DNA of 64,000 nucleotides. Source: Pseudopithomyces maydicus (taxonomy: Eukaryota > Ascomycota > Dothideomycetes > Pleosporales > Didymosphaeriaceae). The position numbers and the translations under genes are program-made. Positions 1 through 12,542 of the stretch are shown here, one piece after another. The stretch is from assembly GCA_026873275.1 (NCBI GenBank), contig JANTUC010000010.1:62001-126000 (forward strand), written 5' to 3'. Under the pieces are notes generated by a model, which did no database searches, had not been told where the DNA came from, and saw only the letters and a list, made by a program, of their open reading frames with translations. Every line of letters begins with the position of its first letter. Position 1 is the stretch's first letter.

Positions 1-406
1 GGTAACTAGAATGGGGGTAGGTGTGGTGGTGGATACCTTTTTCCACTTTTATATAATGCTTTCTGGTTGCTTGTTGCTTTTGAGTATCGTGAGACTGTGA
101 CTTATATACGTAGGTGGTGGGTGGTGTATAAGATTTCCAGGCGACATTTAGTGAAAGGGTCCGATGAGCGGGGTGCGCAAATGCACCGCTCCATGCTCAC
201 ACCTGTGCATTGCGTACCAATGAAAATGATTCATATAAATCAATCCTCCGCAGAGTACTTGATGTCAAGGGTATTGCACTAGTGTGTGGGTACAGATACC
301 TTTGGTGTGAAGGGGAGGGAGACGAAAGTCTCCGATATGTCTCCTGGCCTCCCAGGACCCACAGATGTGGAAAAATCGAAGATGTTTGCGACTGAAAATG
401 TTTCTT
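1..406. other. gene-free edge sequence
   Basis: No convincing coding potential. The short open frames here have no recognisable domain and no splice-supported continuation. It lies downstream (3') of the minus-strand Zn2Cys6 gene. Confidence 0.5.
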
Positions 407-1464
407 TTAATTATTTTGTGAATCAATAGCGCTAAACATGAGGCATATCAAGTGATGCAACTGCTTCTGGCTGGAGGGTTGAGTTTCTCTTAAAGGAAGC
501 CACGAGATGGCGAAGATTATGAGGAAAACACCAACCCCAACATCATGAAATTTATATTGCTCTCGCGCTTCTATTCCCCTGCGTCTATGTAGCATCCAGG
601 CTTATGCATTTGCTTGGTAATACTGTGGAGGTATGAAGTTGCCGCTCGTTCCGTTGTAAATTGGCGTACAGACGTAGTCAACTGTTCTAGGGCATGGTGT
701 TGAGTTATAAAGACCCGCATCAAGAGGTAAAGGCCTGATATGTAGTCAGTAATCCGATCGCTAAAGTAGTATTCGTACTGACAGATCGAATAGTCCATTG
801 TAACTTGGTAAATCCCAGGCTTGTGACACCGGCATATGCTGTCTGGTGGAAGGCAGGTACGTTGGTGAAATTCCCGGGGTATTTGCTGTTGTAATGAGAT
901 TTGAGCTAAACTGTGTATCGTAGAAGGAAGTCGATGGCTCGAAGGAAAAGGCAGGACCGTTGGCGTAGTTATACTTGGTCGATGAGGAGGCCCATACAGG
1001 ACTGCCTTTCAGGACCGATGTGTTCAATGCGGCTTCTTGATATAAATCACCCGTGGTGCAACTTGTTTCGACCATTTTGTGTTCAAGTAGAAAGGGACTC
1101 GGTGACCTGACTTGAACCGGGAGGTTTTCGTGGTGCCGTGCATGCATATAGGGTGTTTGGGGCAACTTTGGGTGGGACGATGAACCGTTTTTACTACGGG
1201 TAGAATGAGGGCGTCCTGGATGAACCTTATCAGCAAGTAGTATATAATGCAAGTGTGATGTCCCATACCAGGCTGTGAACTAAAAGTTCTCAGATGCTGT
1301 ATCCATTCGCTTCTAGCGTTTTCCTTTCGACTTCGCACATATTGACACAGTGTACCGTTTCTATTGCATCGCTTGCAGCCCGGTTTGCCTCCGTCGCATT
1401 TGACCTTCCTATCCCTACAACGAGCACAAGCAATGTGTCTTGATTCGTGTACACTCCCTATCAT
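407..1464 (-). CDS. Zn(II)2Cys6 fungal transcription factor
   Basis: Likely a nuclear DNA-binding regulator. The first exon (1464..1269) opens with a Zn2Cys6 binuclear cluster at about residues 12-40: CARCRDRKVKC, then CKRCNRNGTLC, six cysteines in canonical spacing. A basic stretch (RSRKE) follows. Two short introns are proposed: 1268..1216 (53 bp, GTATGG...CCAG) and 829..778 (52 bp, donor GTGTCA, weaker). The second joins to a frame beginning YEYYFSDR, which resembles the C-terminal region of fungal-specific regulators. The frame then stops at about 571. Adding one base in the C4 run at 576-579 (G4 on the coding strand) would carry it on to 407, so the C-terminus is either short or interrupted by a homopolymer error. 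The protein would be about 310 residues, short for the family. The target genes are unknown; the neighbouring purine permease is a possible but unproven one. Confidence 0.7.
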
Positions 1465-3973
1465 GTTGAAGGTGAACTTGTAAGACGGATTGATAAGAAA
1501 AGACCAGCCCGTAAGACTAGAAGAATAGGTGCCTCAATCTGATCGGGAAGAAGTTCATTGCTGACGGACAGGGCTCGACGATGGATATATAAGTAGGCAA
1601 CTCACGATGCTACCATCCATCGCTGGATACCTGAGACCCAGCGCTCTGGCATGGTGCTCAGACTCTTTCAACAGTGACATCTAAGCAGAAGTAACCACAG
1701 GAATGCAAGTACGCAGTTCTTCACTCTTTGTTCCTCTTGGCCTCAAGCTGAGCCTCAGTCAGCCCTAGCACCCACCACTTACGTGGCGTGATGTCTAGAC
1801 TGCCACACACACGGTATGTGTTCACGTTTCAGCGCCAGACAAAGTAGATACAGTCTTTACCGCAACAGGTATACAAGCGATTCGGCAATCTGTCGGTGGC
1901 AGGATAATTCACAGGCCGTGGATGAACGCGTCTTGGCGCGCAAGCCTCTGCCTCCAGGGAAGAGGGCCTTCACCGAAGAAAAGGCGGGCTTGGCTGTGTG
2001 TGGACTTTGTTGTACGAGAAATGTCTGCGGCTAGCTGTGCAAGAGGAAGCGGGGGTGTCGACATGGGCAGCTGAAGCTCACCGCCCTTGGCGCGGTGTGG
2101 CCGCCCAGTGTGTCACGACGTCAATTAGAGTACATGACATGATACAGCAAGGAAAAAAAAGTCTGCGTGTTGTCGCAAAAAGTAGGGTGGAATATGGATG
2201 GATGCTCGTGAGGTACAAAAGACGAATACCATATAGACGGTATCATGCTGACATGAGGGGAGGAACTTGGGTACGATGCTGTGGACCGGCGGAGAAGTCT
2301 TGATTGCATGCTGAATCTGGTGGTGCGTGCATTCACTTTTCCTTGGAGGGCTGTTCAGCGCCGTGCAACGTGACGAAATTAGCCAGTGGCATGATGCTTC
2401 AGCTTTGCGCAACCGTGCACAAAAACGAACTTCGCGACAGGAGTGAGTGTAGAGGACCCTTGGAACTGGGACAATATGTGAAGTGGGTCTCAATCTCACC
2501 CTCTTTGTTGGCCGGCCCATGGCACATGCTACCAAATTTTCAGATCTGCTAGATGGCGTGCGCTGACATCGCAAATGTAACTGTCGTATAGCATGACGGG
2601 GAATAATTACCTGAGCGGTATGCCATAACAGATCTAGTAGAGCTCCATTAATAAATTCGCGGCTGAAAAGACATCCCAAAGACTGATTTCTTTACCGTGG
2701 CACAGGACCAAAAACCAACAACACTTACAAGCCTGAGTTTTGGAAACTTCGGAAACTTCGGAATCTCGGGCCTGCATTATCCGATAGCATGGGTCTGCAT
2801 GCAGGTCTGCTTTCTCCGCACAGCAGATCTGATGGGCAGCTGCCCACGAGAGACTGACTTCCCCAAAGAGAGGGTGGTGTGCTGCAGGAGACAAGTATTC
2901 GCATCACTGGAAAGAAAAAGCTGCGTATCGGCAGATCGACAGGAGTCGGCAACGGATGTCGTTGAAGAGCCCGATTTAGACTACGTTTACAAGGGTGCTC
3001 AGGGTTCTCCGCGTCGGATGTAATATGCTCGTGGCTACGAAGCTTTGCACTTGCGAAATCGATAGAGCTGGTATCGTCGGAGAACGTATCAGTGTCCAAT
3101 CTGGCTGCTTTCTACTACACCTGTCCATCGGCCGACAAGGGCGCTCTAACAGCTGAAAACTCTCGCATCGAGCAAAGTTTCGACAAGTGCCGACCTTAGA
3201 TCTTCTAAATCCATATCATCTTAGTGCAGGAAAGTTCCGGGACAATCACCACTTGCGCATTTTCCCACGAGATAGCCCCGGGGTCACCGAGCATGGTGCA
3301 TACATGCGAATCTTAGCTTCTCGGGGTGCAGATAGATGGATCGTCTTCGGTAGATGCCGGTAACGTGGACCGGTTGCCATCAAACTTGGGTATGCAAGGT
3401 TTGCGAGGAGAATGCCGTTGTCACAACTCCTTTCAGCCACCATGCGAGGTGTGGTGACATGTCAAATGGCTTGTACCTCCGGCACCAATCGAAGAACATG
3501 ACTAAAATAACACACTCCACGTGTGCACGAATTCAATTCTGATGCACTTCCTCTTTTGATATATCTTATCAAGCGGAGAGCCGGTTCACAAAAACATCCG
3601 TGTCTGGTATGCGTTCGCCCATTTGGAGCTATACAGTCGAGTAGATTCAGAGTCTAAGGTACATAGTTTACGCTAGCGGTGCCAGGCCCACACCTGTCAT
3701 AAACTCGCTACGTGAGACTGCACGTTTATGCAAGGTTCGAAAAAAAGAAAAAGGAAGCAAACACGGTGACGGAGTATAAACGATTGGATGTCGAATGGTC
3801 GGGTAATAATACAGATCGTGGGAGCACAGGAAGATTCGCCAACTCTGCTAGTCTGAAGACCCTGAGCAGCGTGCCATTTCTTCCCCTGCAGATGCGAAGA
3901 CAAAGCACCTGGAACTCTAGATAATAAACAAGAAGCTTTCGATTTTGCCGCCGCTGTCGCGGGAGCTCGCCAC
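1465..3973. other. 2.5-kb intergenic region without supported genes
   Basis: Open frames on both strands are short, lack domains and do not join into a spliced gene. The only small-scale structure seen is a tandem CGGAAACTT-type repeat near 2745-2762. The stretch separates the Zn2Cys6 gene promoter from the 3' end of the purine permease gene. Confidence 0.5.
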
Positions 3974-6185
3974 CTAGACACCACGGAACACTTTTTCTTC
4001 TGCGGGGTTTTTGGGCAACGTGGAGACGGTGTCAAGCTCTCGGTCTGAATTCCGCGAGCGGTTGGGCAGTCTGTCGCTCGAACGGATACTTCTGAGTGAC
4101 GAATCATCATGCTTGTGGTCTTCGGTCTGACCGTGGCCGAACTTGTGTGCGATAGCCTGGCTTGCAGTGATGAACCAAGGGAGCTTGCCGTGTGGTTTGA
4201 CTAGTTTGCAATGTTAGATAGTGTGGGATGAAGTCGATTTCAGAAAATACGTACTGGTCCAGTACTCGCGTGCGTCCTCGTCATCAGGGACAATATAACC
4301 TCGACTGAGGAACTTGGTGAGATAAATCAGCCCGTTCAATACGGCGTATACCATGAGGCCAGCAATGAGGCCGTATGCAGCACTGTAGCCAAATGGAATG
4401 AATACGACTGTGACGAAAGCTGGAATAGCATCACCAATGTAAAGCCAGTTGATCATGACCACCTGACGCATCATCAAGCATCCGACCTTTACAACATTAG
4501 CTTTGAGCAAATTTTGTTTCACAGTCTGGATATGCTTACCAAGATCAAAGTGCAACCAGTAGCCCAAGGAGGGATGGAAGCGAATATCGGAGCGAAGAAC
4601 ATGGAGATGAAGAAGCAGATGCCGCATGTCATGGCAGTCAGTCCAGTCTTTCCGCCCTCGGCGATACCGGCCCCCGACTCGATGAAGGCGGTGACAGGTG
4701 AACACCCGAAAAGGGCGCCGATCGAAATACAAAATGCGTCGATGCAGTATGCGAGGGTGGATCTGGGAAAGTCTCCTGTATCCGGATCGACTACACCCGA
4801 AAAGCGAGCCATGCTGTACAATGTGGCTGTACAGTCGATGATATCAACATAGAGAAATGTGAAGAGGGCGACCACGAAATGAGATGACGCTCTTGTCACG
4901 TTCCAATCCAGGACGTTGAGCGTAGAGATGGGGTGGAAGTTCGCAACCTGCTTGAAGAAATTCCATCGGTCATCGCCCTCTGGGGTGTGAGGGAAGTAGG
5001 TGAACGATGTGTTACGACTACGATACACATTAACGGTTTGAATCGATTGTCACATACGAGTACACTTACGGCCATGATATGATGGAGACCAACGCGATAC
5101 CGACGATCATCGCACTTTTGACTTTGTAGCTCATGAGGTAAGCAGTCACGATGCCTCCGCAGAAGATGCCGATCCACATCTGCGAGCATACCCGGTCAGT
5201 CACCTTGCAGGTTGCAGAAACATTGGGTTTTCGGGTGGAAAGACTCACAGTGGGAGAAGCCATTCTATGACTTGTGCAGAGTCCGTTCTCGTCTCTATAT
5301 TGATCGGGGCATCCTGCTATCTCGAGCGGCGTCGTACTCGCACCTTGAATGGCCCCGATACCTGCCGAGTGACCGAGTCCAATTTCGGTGAGTAGCAGTC
5401 CAATACCGCATGCTGCTGCGATCTTCAAAGAAACGGGAATGATCTTGACGAGCCATTGTCGCATGCCAATGAGGGAGAGAAAGATAAAAATGAAGCCTTC
5501 GATGAATACAGCTGTAAGAGCCATACTGTATGACACAGTACCGCTGCCATGAAAACCGACGATTTGGTACGCAAAGTAAGCATTCAGTCCCATGCCAGGT
5601 CTATCTGCAATGTCAGTATTTTTTGCTTGCAAAATCAAGGGCAAGATTTCGGTCACTCACGCAAGGCAGACAGGCATATTGGTCAGGAAACCAAAAAGGA
5701 TACAGCTAAATCCTGACACGGCTGCCGTTGCCGTAATTAAGGATCGATGCACTCCTGATACATGTGAGCGGTTGTTCATTTCATGGGGATGGACCGTGAC
5801 AGACCTTCGACACAGACCGCATACTCCCTGTCTGTCGTGCAAAGAGGGTCGCTTAGATCATTGCACACACAGTTGCCACCAGTGTCCGACAGAATAGTGG
5901 CCTTTCATAGTCAGATTCATCCTGAAGTAAGCTGTAGATCATGGAACTCACGTTCACGGCAATGATGTAAGCCATCGTGAAGAACGTCGTGAGGCCGGCA
6001 CGGAGCTCGGTTGTGAACTTCGTATCCTTGATCTCGAAGTCCTTTCATCTGTCAGTGTAACGTTCCACGTGTGTCAGATCGAAATTCCTCACATGACCGG
6101 AGCCTTCGAGACGGAATATCCGCCCGAACGTAGACGTTCCTACCCGTCGGTTGAGGTTGTCGATTGCGCGGAAAATGGCGCTCAT
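3974..6185 (-). CDS. azgA: AzgA-type adenine/guanine/hypoxanthine permease
   Basis: Plasma-membrane purine:proton symporter of the AzgA branch of the NCS2/NAT superfamily. The start (MSAIFRAIDNLNRRV) is chosen because the following FRLEGSGH segment matches the family N-terminus. Intron 1 is 6092..6042 and exon 2 (6041..5952) gives KFTTELRAGLTTFF and AYIIAVN, typical of TM1. Further exons carry SDTGGNC, then PGMGLNAYFAYQ (the conserved loop/TM3 motif), IGLLLTEIGLG, a long exon with DIIDCTATLYSMA and GCSPVTAFIESGAGIAEGGKTGLTA (the NAT signature-like region), and the last membrane segments ending YIVPDDEDAREYWT. The final exon gives a hydrophilic tail beginning PHGKLPWFITASQ and stops at 3974. 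About eight short introns are needed, and all exon joins stay in frame. No broken frame was seen. The length (roughly 580-600 residues) fits the family. Substrate specificity within purines is inferred from the family only. Confidence 0.88.
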
Positions 6186-7865
6186 GATGGGAGTCCTGGG
6201 GAGTCGGAGACAGCGACGCGGAAGAATTGGCTCAAGGGACTGACGACAAGTAGATTGCTCTCTTTTTAAAAGGACTAAGAAGATAGCTTTAAGATGCTGT
6301 GGACAAGATTGAACATGCAAAGCGTTGGGGATCTAGGAGAGTTCTGGGTTTCAGTTAAGTTGGCACGACGTGAATAAGCCTTCCCAAGTTATGAAATGAA
6401 GCGCCAGTACCAAACAGGACAGCTCTGCGCAAGGGAGTTCTCGAACTTTTCAAGTACTAGGTCGGACGGTGTGGATGTTCTAGAATACCACCCACCATGG
6501 CGAGTAGGTGGATACGAACTGCAGGTCAAAGGAGCTGTCAACGCGTACTTGACAGGTTCGTTGCCCATAGACAAACAACGGGCTACAACGCCCTGTCATG
6601 GCGGCCTGCAGCTGCAGTACTGCGATACTACCTATGGACATTTACGATGTTGCCCAAGGCGGAAGAGCGCCGTCGTGGCTGCGGGTAACGAGTCAGGGAC
6701 CAAGCGAGTATCCCTGAACCCGGTCGAGCATAGATCTGCTCCCCAGAAAACAAGACATCGATCTAATCCGTAACCATACGCGACCAGACCCCCGCATCAT
6801 CCTTAAAAAGGCGACCTCCATCGGATACGTTTTCCTGGAAGGTTCGGTCGCATGGACCTCGACACCCTCTTCTCTGGAAAGACTTCAAGAAGGTGTGATT
6901 GCCCCTGCCGCAAATTTTCTAAACTTCGTGGGGAACTGTAATGCAGAGCTAGGATGTAGATAGAGCCAGGATGTACATAGTACATACATAGTACTTCCAG
7001 TAGCGCCCGGAGCGCTGCATACTAGTGCAGTCCCAGATACAACCACACATGCACTTGCAGGACTGCCGACCGACAGTCTCCGCAACGAGACCATCCTCGC
7101 CGCGAATGTGCAGAGTTGTCAATTGTCGGTCCTATCCCGTGGAAGAGCTTGCATTGCAAATGCCACACAGATCGCCACTCGGGCTCGGGCTACGTCAACC
7201 ATCTCCGAAGCGGTTCGGCGGTCTCATAGTGTAGCAACAACGTCACAGCACACACACGACACAATTTCCGAGCCAAAGAGTCTATGCACGTCGCCAAATT
7301 GGTTGCCACTGTGGAACCTGCGCCGTCCAAAGCAGGAGACATGTAACCGTGCGGGGCCGACAGATCACTTTTATGTGGGTCGTACAACGTGGGCGCGTAC
7401 CTATACGAGTCGCTTCGAGTCAATCTGCACCACCCTTCCGACTTGACCCACGTGTAGGCGAAACTCTGATGCACAACGTTCTGTGAAGCCGAGAATCTAC
7501 ATGCAAACGAGCTCTTAACTCCCGTGTGAGGTCACGACAGATCATGTTCCGGCCAGTTTGCTCAGATTGTCTGAGTATTGAGGGATCTCCGATCCCTTCA
7601 TATGTCAATAAAGCCACAGACGGAACGTGCAACGGTCGGTGTTCTAGTGCGCGGTGGTGAGAGAGCATCCTCGTGCAGCCGCCCTGGCTGGTCGGCACTG
7701 GCCATCAGCCGTCGGGTAGGCTCCTGTGTGCTCTCCTTGTATCTCGAAGCATTCAGCCACCTTTAATCTATCTGATACCCATCGACTTGACCGTATTCCC
7801 TCACTACATCTCGTAAAATCTGGTCCTTCGCATTTCCCCCATTTCCTTTTTGCTTGCTCCACATA
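6186..7865. other. 1.7-kb intergenic region
   Basis: This lies between the divergent purine permease (minus) and the methyltransferase-like gene (plus), so it should hold both promoters. I see no domain-bearing frame. A pyrimidine-rich stretch (about 7795-7865) precedes the downstream start codon, as is common in fungal promoters. Confidence 0.5.
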
Positions 7866-10386
7866 ATGTTTTCTGCAGACCTGTCCTGGACCGATGCAGG
7901 CGCGGAAAAGGTCGGAGAGCGCCGACAGCGAATCGCAAGGGAGCGTTCGATCCACTCAGCTACACCTTCCGTTTACAGCTACAGGAGTTCGAGAGCGTCC
8001 TCCATCGCTGACGATCGCGAATTATGGTGGGCGTCAGGCTTTCGTAAAGCGAAAAGCCTCACGCCAATGAGAGCCAGGCCTTCAACTGCCCAAAGTACAG
8101 ATAACTCCCGAAGAACATCCAGTGGACTTCGTTTCATCACTTCCAACCTGGACCAGGAACCGGAGGAGGAATCCTCACCACAGCCGGACATAGCAAGTTC
8201 TTCTACCATGACTTCTACTATTCCATCTGTTGATTTTCTGGGTCCCCCGAAGCTAGATGGTGGCCTCTCCGAGTTCGCGGGTGATCACTCCTCATACGGT
8301 AGCACCTCTTCCTCGTCATTTTCCTCCAATGAAATACCATGGAGTCTGCGGCCTGCGCCCAAAGTCGAGGTTGTCGAAATCCGGCCACAGATGCCACGCT
8401 CCATTGTCGTTGGGCCTGCACCACGCAGTCCCAGAAGCCCACAATCGCCAGGAAACCTCCGTTCGTTCTCCCCCTCATTCAACAGGAGAAAAATGTGCGT
8501 ACATTTCCATCGTCAGTAGTGCTTCGTAGGCTCACAGGACGCTAGTAACCGCGCAACAAGGATCGACGGGGGTGTAGACATCACAAAGCTAGACCTGCCA
8601 TGTATGCCTGAGATCAATGTAGCACTCACACCGCCTACGCCGCCGAGTTCTCCTGACTTGTCACGCGCAAAGGGGTTTGCATCATTGAAGCTGGTTCCGT
8701 GGGTCCCTCCTCACGACTGGAATGTCTTGCAGCCCAGACGACGATCGTGGGTAAGAGATGCACAGAAAAAACAGGAGTTTTCAGTGTATCCAGCGGCACA
8801 TGAGCACATCGAGACGCCCATCCAGTCTCCTACGCTAGCACGGCCGCAGACACCGGCGCAGTCTCCGGAACAGTCTCCAACGCAGGCGGTAACGCAGATA
8901 GTCGTGCAATCTCTAATGGATACAGAGACACAGTTGAGCGTGCAACCACCGACACCGACAGAAGCAGAGACAAAGATAGAGCCAGAGCCAGAGACAGAGC
9001 TAACCACACCATCCCCAACACAATCACAGACGCAGATAACCTCCCAGCCTCCAGAGCCAGAGGAACTCCCTACCCAGCTCCAGACCCCGACCCACACAAA
9101 GCGACACTCCGAGACCCCCTCCTCAACGGCATCGCCGTCGCACACAACAGCCTCCTCGAGCTGACGCGGTACCAGCGCTTCATCCGGCGGATGGAGTCCG
9201 CGGGGCCGAAAGTGATTCTGGACCGGCTGAAGGAGGAGTGGATCGAGACGAGCGACGACGAGACGAACGAGGAGCTGCATCTGGAGAAGCGGCTGTGGGT
9301 GCTGTGAGTAGAGCGAAGGCCGGGCGGCGTGTGAAAGGTGTGCTGACTAGCGGTGAAGAACTGCGTTCCAGCTGCAGAAACTGGGGAAGGTGCGGCCGCG
9401 GCCGAGGTGTGATACGGGGAAGATTTTGGAGATGTATGGGAATCTTGGTGAGTTTATTTTTGATTTGGGGTTGGGTTTTGTTGTCGCTTGGGGGACTGTG
9501 CTGTGCTGTGCTGTGCTGTATGCTGTGAGTGAATGAGGCGAGGATCGATCAGCTGCTCGAGCTGGAGATCCAGTTGTCATCGTCAGTGTCATCGTCAAAG
9601 AAAAAGAAGAAGAAGAAGAAGAAGGAGAAGAAGAACAGGAAAGCAAGACGACAGCACGACGTACCCACGCAACCCTCTCAATCCAGTCCACCACTAACCC
9701 CCTCCAGCCGAAGTCTACCAACTCTCCGCCATGCACCCCCGCCAAAAAGTCCAATACCTCATGACCTCCCCCCACCAACCGATGCCCCTCCCCGGCAACG
9801 TCTCGTACACCACGGTCCCGCAGCTCGGCCTAATCCCATGCCCCTTTCCCCCAGGCACCTTCTCGCACATCCGGACGTCGACCCTCCCCTCGCTCGTGGC
9901 GTCGTCCAAGCTCCCCGGCTCCTCCGCGAGTGCCACCGCCTGCTCGCGCCGGGGGGCCTCCTCGAGATCCGGATCATGGACGCGGCGCCCGTGCGGCGGA
10001 CCGCGGGCCCCGTGTTCAGGGCGTGGATCGAGGATCGGCTGGCGATTAATTTGGAGAAGACGTTCCGGTGCTCGAAGCCGTGTACGTTGTTGCCGGGGTG
10101 GGTTAGCGAGGCGGGCTTCGAGCTCGCGGAGATGGAGGGAGAGAGTCAGAATCAGGTGATGGCGATGCCGTGTGCGTATGATGAGGCGTCGGGGGATGTG
10201 GATGCGGAGCTTCGGATGCTGGTTGGGAGGGCGCTGTGGAAAGATATTTGGGGGCAGTACGTGGAGGAGGTGCCTGGGGAGGCGGAGCATTGGTGGGAGG
10301 TTGACGAGATTGTGGAGGAGTGTTTGGAGCGGGGGACGGTGTTTATGTGTGGGGCTATTTTTGCGTATAAGGTTGATGATGAGTGA
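7866..10386 (+). CDS. SAM-dependent methyltransferase-like protein with long disordered N-terminus (one frame break)
   Basis: Multi-exon gene. Exon 1 (from ATG 7866, or 7854) encodes a Ser/Pro-rich disordered region and joins, through an intron ending at 8537, to a second low-complexity exon rich in PTPTQ-type repeats. A further exon contains LLELTRYQRFIRRMESAGP and ends at the GTGAGT near 9307. The next (about 9373-9434) has CDTGKILEMYGNL. The last exons contain HIRTSTLPSLVASSKLP, then RLLRECHRLLAPGGLLEIRIMDA, a typical class I methyltransferase post-strand-4/5 motif, and CSKPCTLLPGWVSEAGF. The two halves LPSLVASSKLP and RLLRECH lie in different frames with no room for an intron. One missing C in the run 9913-9916 explains the break. 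The classical GxGxG SAM loop is not obvious, so either an exon is misplaced or the fold is divergent. A lysine-coding AAG/AAA tract at about 9597-9642 may be intronic. Substrate unknown. Confidence 0.6.
9597..9642 (+). repeat. AAG/AAA trinucleotide microsatellite
   Basis: A purine-only tract made largely of AAG and AAA triplets that would encode a polylysine run if translated. It lies between two methyltransferase-gene exons and may be intronic. Such tracts are length-polymorphic. Confidence 0.7.
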
Positions 10387-11027
10387 GGGATGGGGGACGC
10401 GGTTTTCATGATGTTACATGACGTTTCGAGATGTACGATTATACACTGGATTAGCGTGGGTGGATTGGAGCTTGACAGGACATTTTGCGTTTCTTTTGTT
10501 TTACTAGTAATTGCGCGTTCATGTTGGTCTGTTCTTTTGGAAGGGGGAGGAGTGGCGGAGCAGTGGATGTCGGGTAATCATCCTGCCACGATTTCATTAC
10601 TGAACATGTATTATCTTATGTCACACAGTACACGATCAAATAACGAATGAAGCTCACACAAAAAAACTGAACGCCATGCTTGAGAACCCCAACGACCAGC
10701 GAACATACAAACACAGTGGAGGCCTCCCAATCCAAGTCCAGGGTCCCTTTTCCCTCATGTTCGAGCCCTCCCTAGCGCAGCCCACACGTGAGCACCCGTT
10801 CCCGCGCCGCGTTTCTAGACCCACACTCTACAATCCCGACACCACACCGCAGTCCGTGCGACACCTCCCGTTTCATCAGCCTCGCTCCAGTCAGCCTAGG
10901 CCATGCCGCTTCGCTGTAAGTCAAGTTCAGCTCTACATACTACATACATGCACGCTCCTCTCCCTCCCTCCATTCCCCTCCCACACAGGCATACATTCAC
11001 CAGGACATACGCACATCAACTCACACC
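10387..11027. other. intergenic region upstream of peroxiredoxin-like gene
   Basis: No supported gene. The 3' half is pyrimidine-rich (CTCCCTCC/CCACAC tracts at 10,950-11,020), typical of fungal promoters and 5' leaders, and leads into the ATG at 11028. Confidence 0.5.
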
Positions 11028-11857
11028 ATGCTCAGCAAGCTCGGTACGAAGATCGCGCTCCAGCGCGCAGGGCTAGGCGGCGTCTCGCTGCCCTCTCTGC
11101 CCAAGAACGAGGGAAAGTCCGGAGAAGGCTCCGGCTTTGAGTTTTCGAACCCCTTCGCGAACGTGCAATGGGGGAAGGCGTTTAGCTCGTGGCAGGCGCC
11201 CGCTGCAGAGTACCCCGTTGCGGACCCCCCGACGATTGGCGTGCGCGCGGCGAACAACACCAAGCTGCGGTTCCCGACGGCAGACAACAGGCCGGTGGTT
11301 ATTCTGTTCCTGCGGTTCTGCGGGTGTCCTTGTAAGTGGTTTTCCTAGGGTTGAGTTTCTGTTGCGGTTGGTTCCGCTGGGGACACTGGGAGGGAGTCAG
11401 AGCTGACAGGTATCTCGCAGTTGCACAAAAGCTCTTCCTGCGCATCCGCTCCCTCGCGAACCGACACACGGGGATCCGCTTCATTGCCGTCTCGCACTGC
11501 ACGCCTGATGCCACGGCTCAATGGGTCAAGAAGTTGGGCGGCGCCTGGAATGTGGATGTCATAGTTGACGAGCAGCGGGAGCTATATGCGATGTACGGGC
11601 TCGGCATGTCGAGTTACGCACATGTGCTGAACCCACGCAATGGCATCAATCAGATCAAGCTGAGCAAGCAGGAGGGTTCTGTTTGGCAGCCCGTTGGCGA
11701 GGGCGGATGTCGCTGGCAGACGGGAGGAGCATATGCGGTCGATGAGCGGGGGACGGTGAAGTGGGGTGCGCCAATGCAGAGCGTGGACGAGGACATTATG
11801 TTCGAGGATGGAGTGAGGGCTTTGGGATTTTCGGCGGCGGCGCCCGGGATATTCTAG
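11028..11857 (+). CDS. Thioredoxin-fold AhpC/TSA (PRXL2-like) protein
   Basis: A thioredoxin-fold protein of the AhpC/TSA-like antioxidant group. Two exons, 11028..11331 and 11421..11857, are joined by an intron with GTAAGT and CGCAG ends; the total is 246 residues. The N-terminal 70 residues are basic/serine-rich. The redox region reads FLRFCGCPFAQK, with the intron splitting the Phe codon after CGCP. Then come the thioredoxin-fold elements FIAVSHCTPD, WNVDVIVDEQRELYAMYGL and GGAYAVDERGTVKW, the last being typical of the C-terminal strand of this family. A classical CxxC is absent; C-G-C-P occupies the place of the peroxidatic site. It probably acts in redox homeostasis in the cytosol. Physiological substrate unknown. 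Confidence 0.75.
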
Positions 11858-12542
11858 GGTAGGGGCTTTGGAGTTGCGTGGCGTTTATGGAGATATCCCT
11901 GTTGTTACTACGAGCGATTTGCAAAATGGGAACCAAAAATCTAATGTACTGGTTCTTGTTAAAAAAGAATGTTCAATCCTTTGCCAGCTGCAATCATTTA
12001 TGTTTGGTCCCGGAATTTTCTCCTGATGATCAGGGGTAACATACAAAATCATGAGCATGATTGAGTTGAAGCCTTGGGGCGTTAGCCAATCTTATAAACA
12101 GTGTATGTAGCACTCCACCACACATTACCTTTGGATCTCTAAACCAGACAGACGTGGTCAATAAACCATGAAAATATGGACCAGCTAGAACCCAAAGTAA
12201 AGTAAATACACTCCACCCTCACCGGGGATCTCATTCATAAATTCAATAGTATATTTCCTAATCAACACGACTCGTTTTACCACGACCGCCAAACGCCCAG
12301 CTATGCAAAATCCACCATAAACCTACATACACTACAAGATGCACACAGCTCCGTCCGCAGTTGTCCACACCCAAGGAGTTCGAAGCAACTCCTCGTGCTC
12401 AACCAATCAAGTGCACATCAACATCTGGAAATAACCCAAATGCTGCGCTGGACTGGCTACAGGTTGACCCCTACCGTGTCCACGAAACAGATACAGCCGA
12501 CGCGGTAGCCCCCTCGTATCAGTCCTGCGACCCTCGATATTT
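11858..12542. other. convergent intergenic region
   Basis: Separates two convergent genes. AT-rich, with no coding potential, and probably holds both 3' UTRs and polyadenylation signals. Confidence 0.5.
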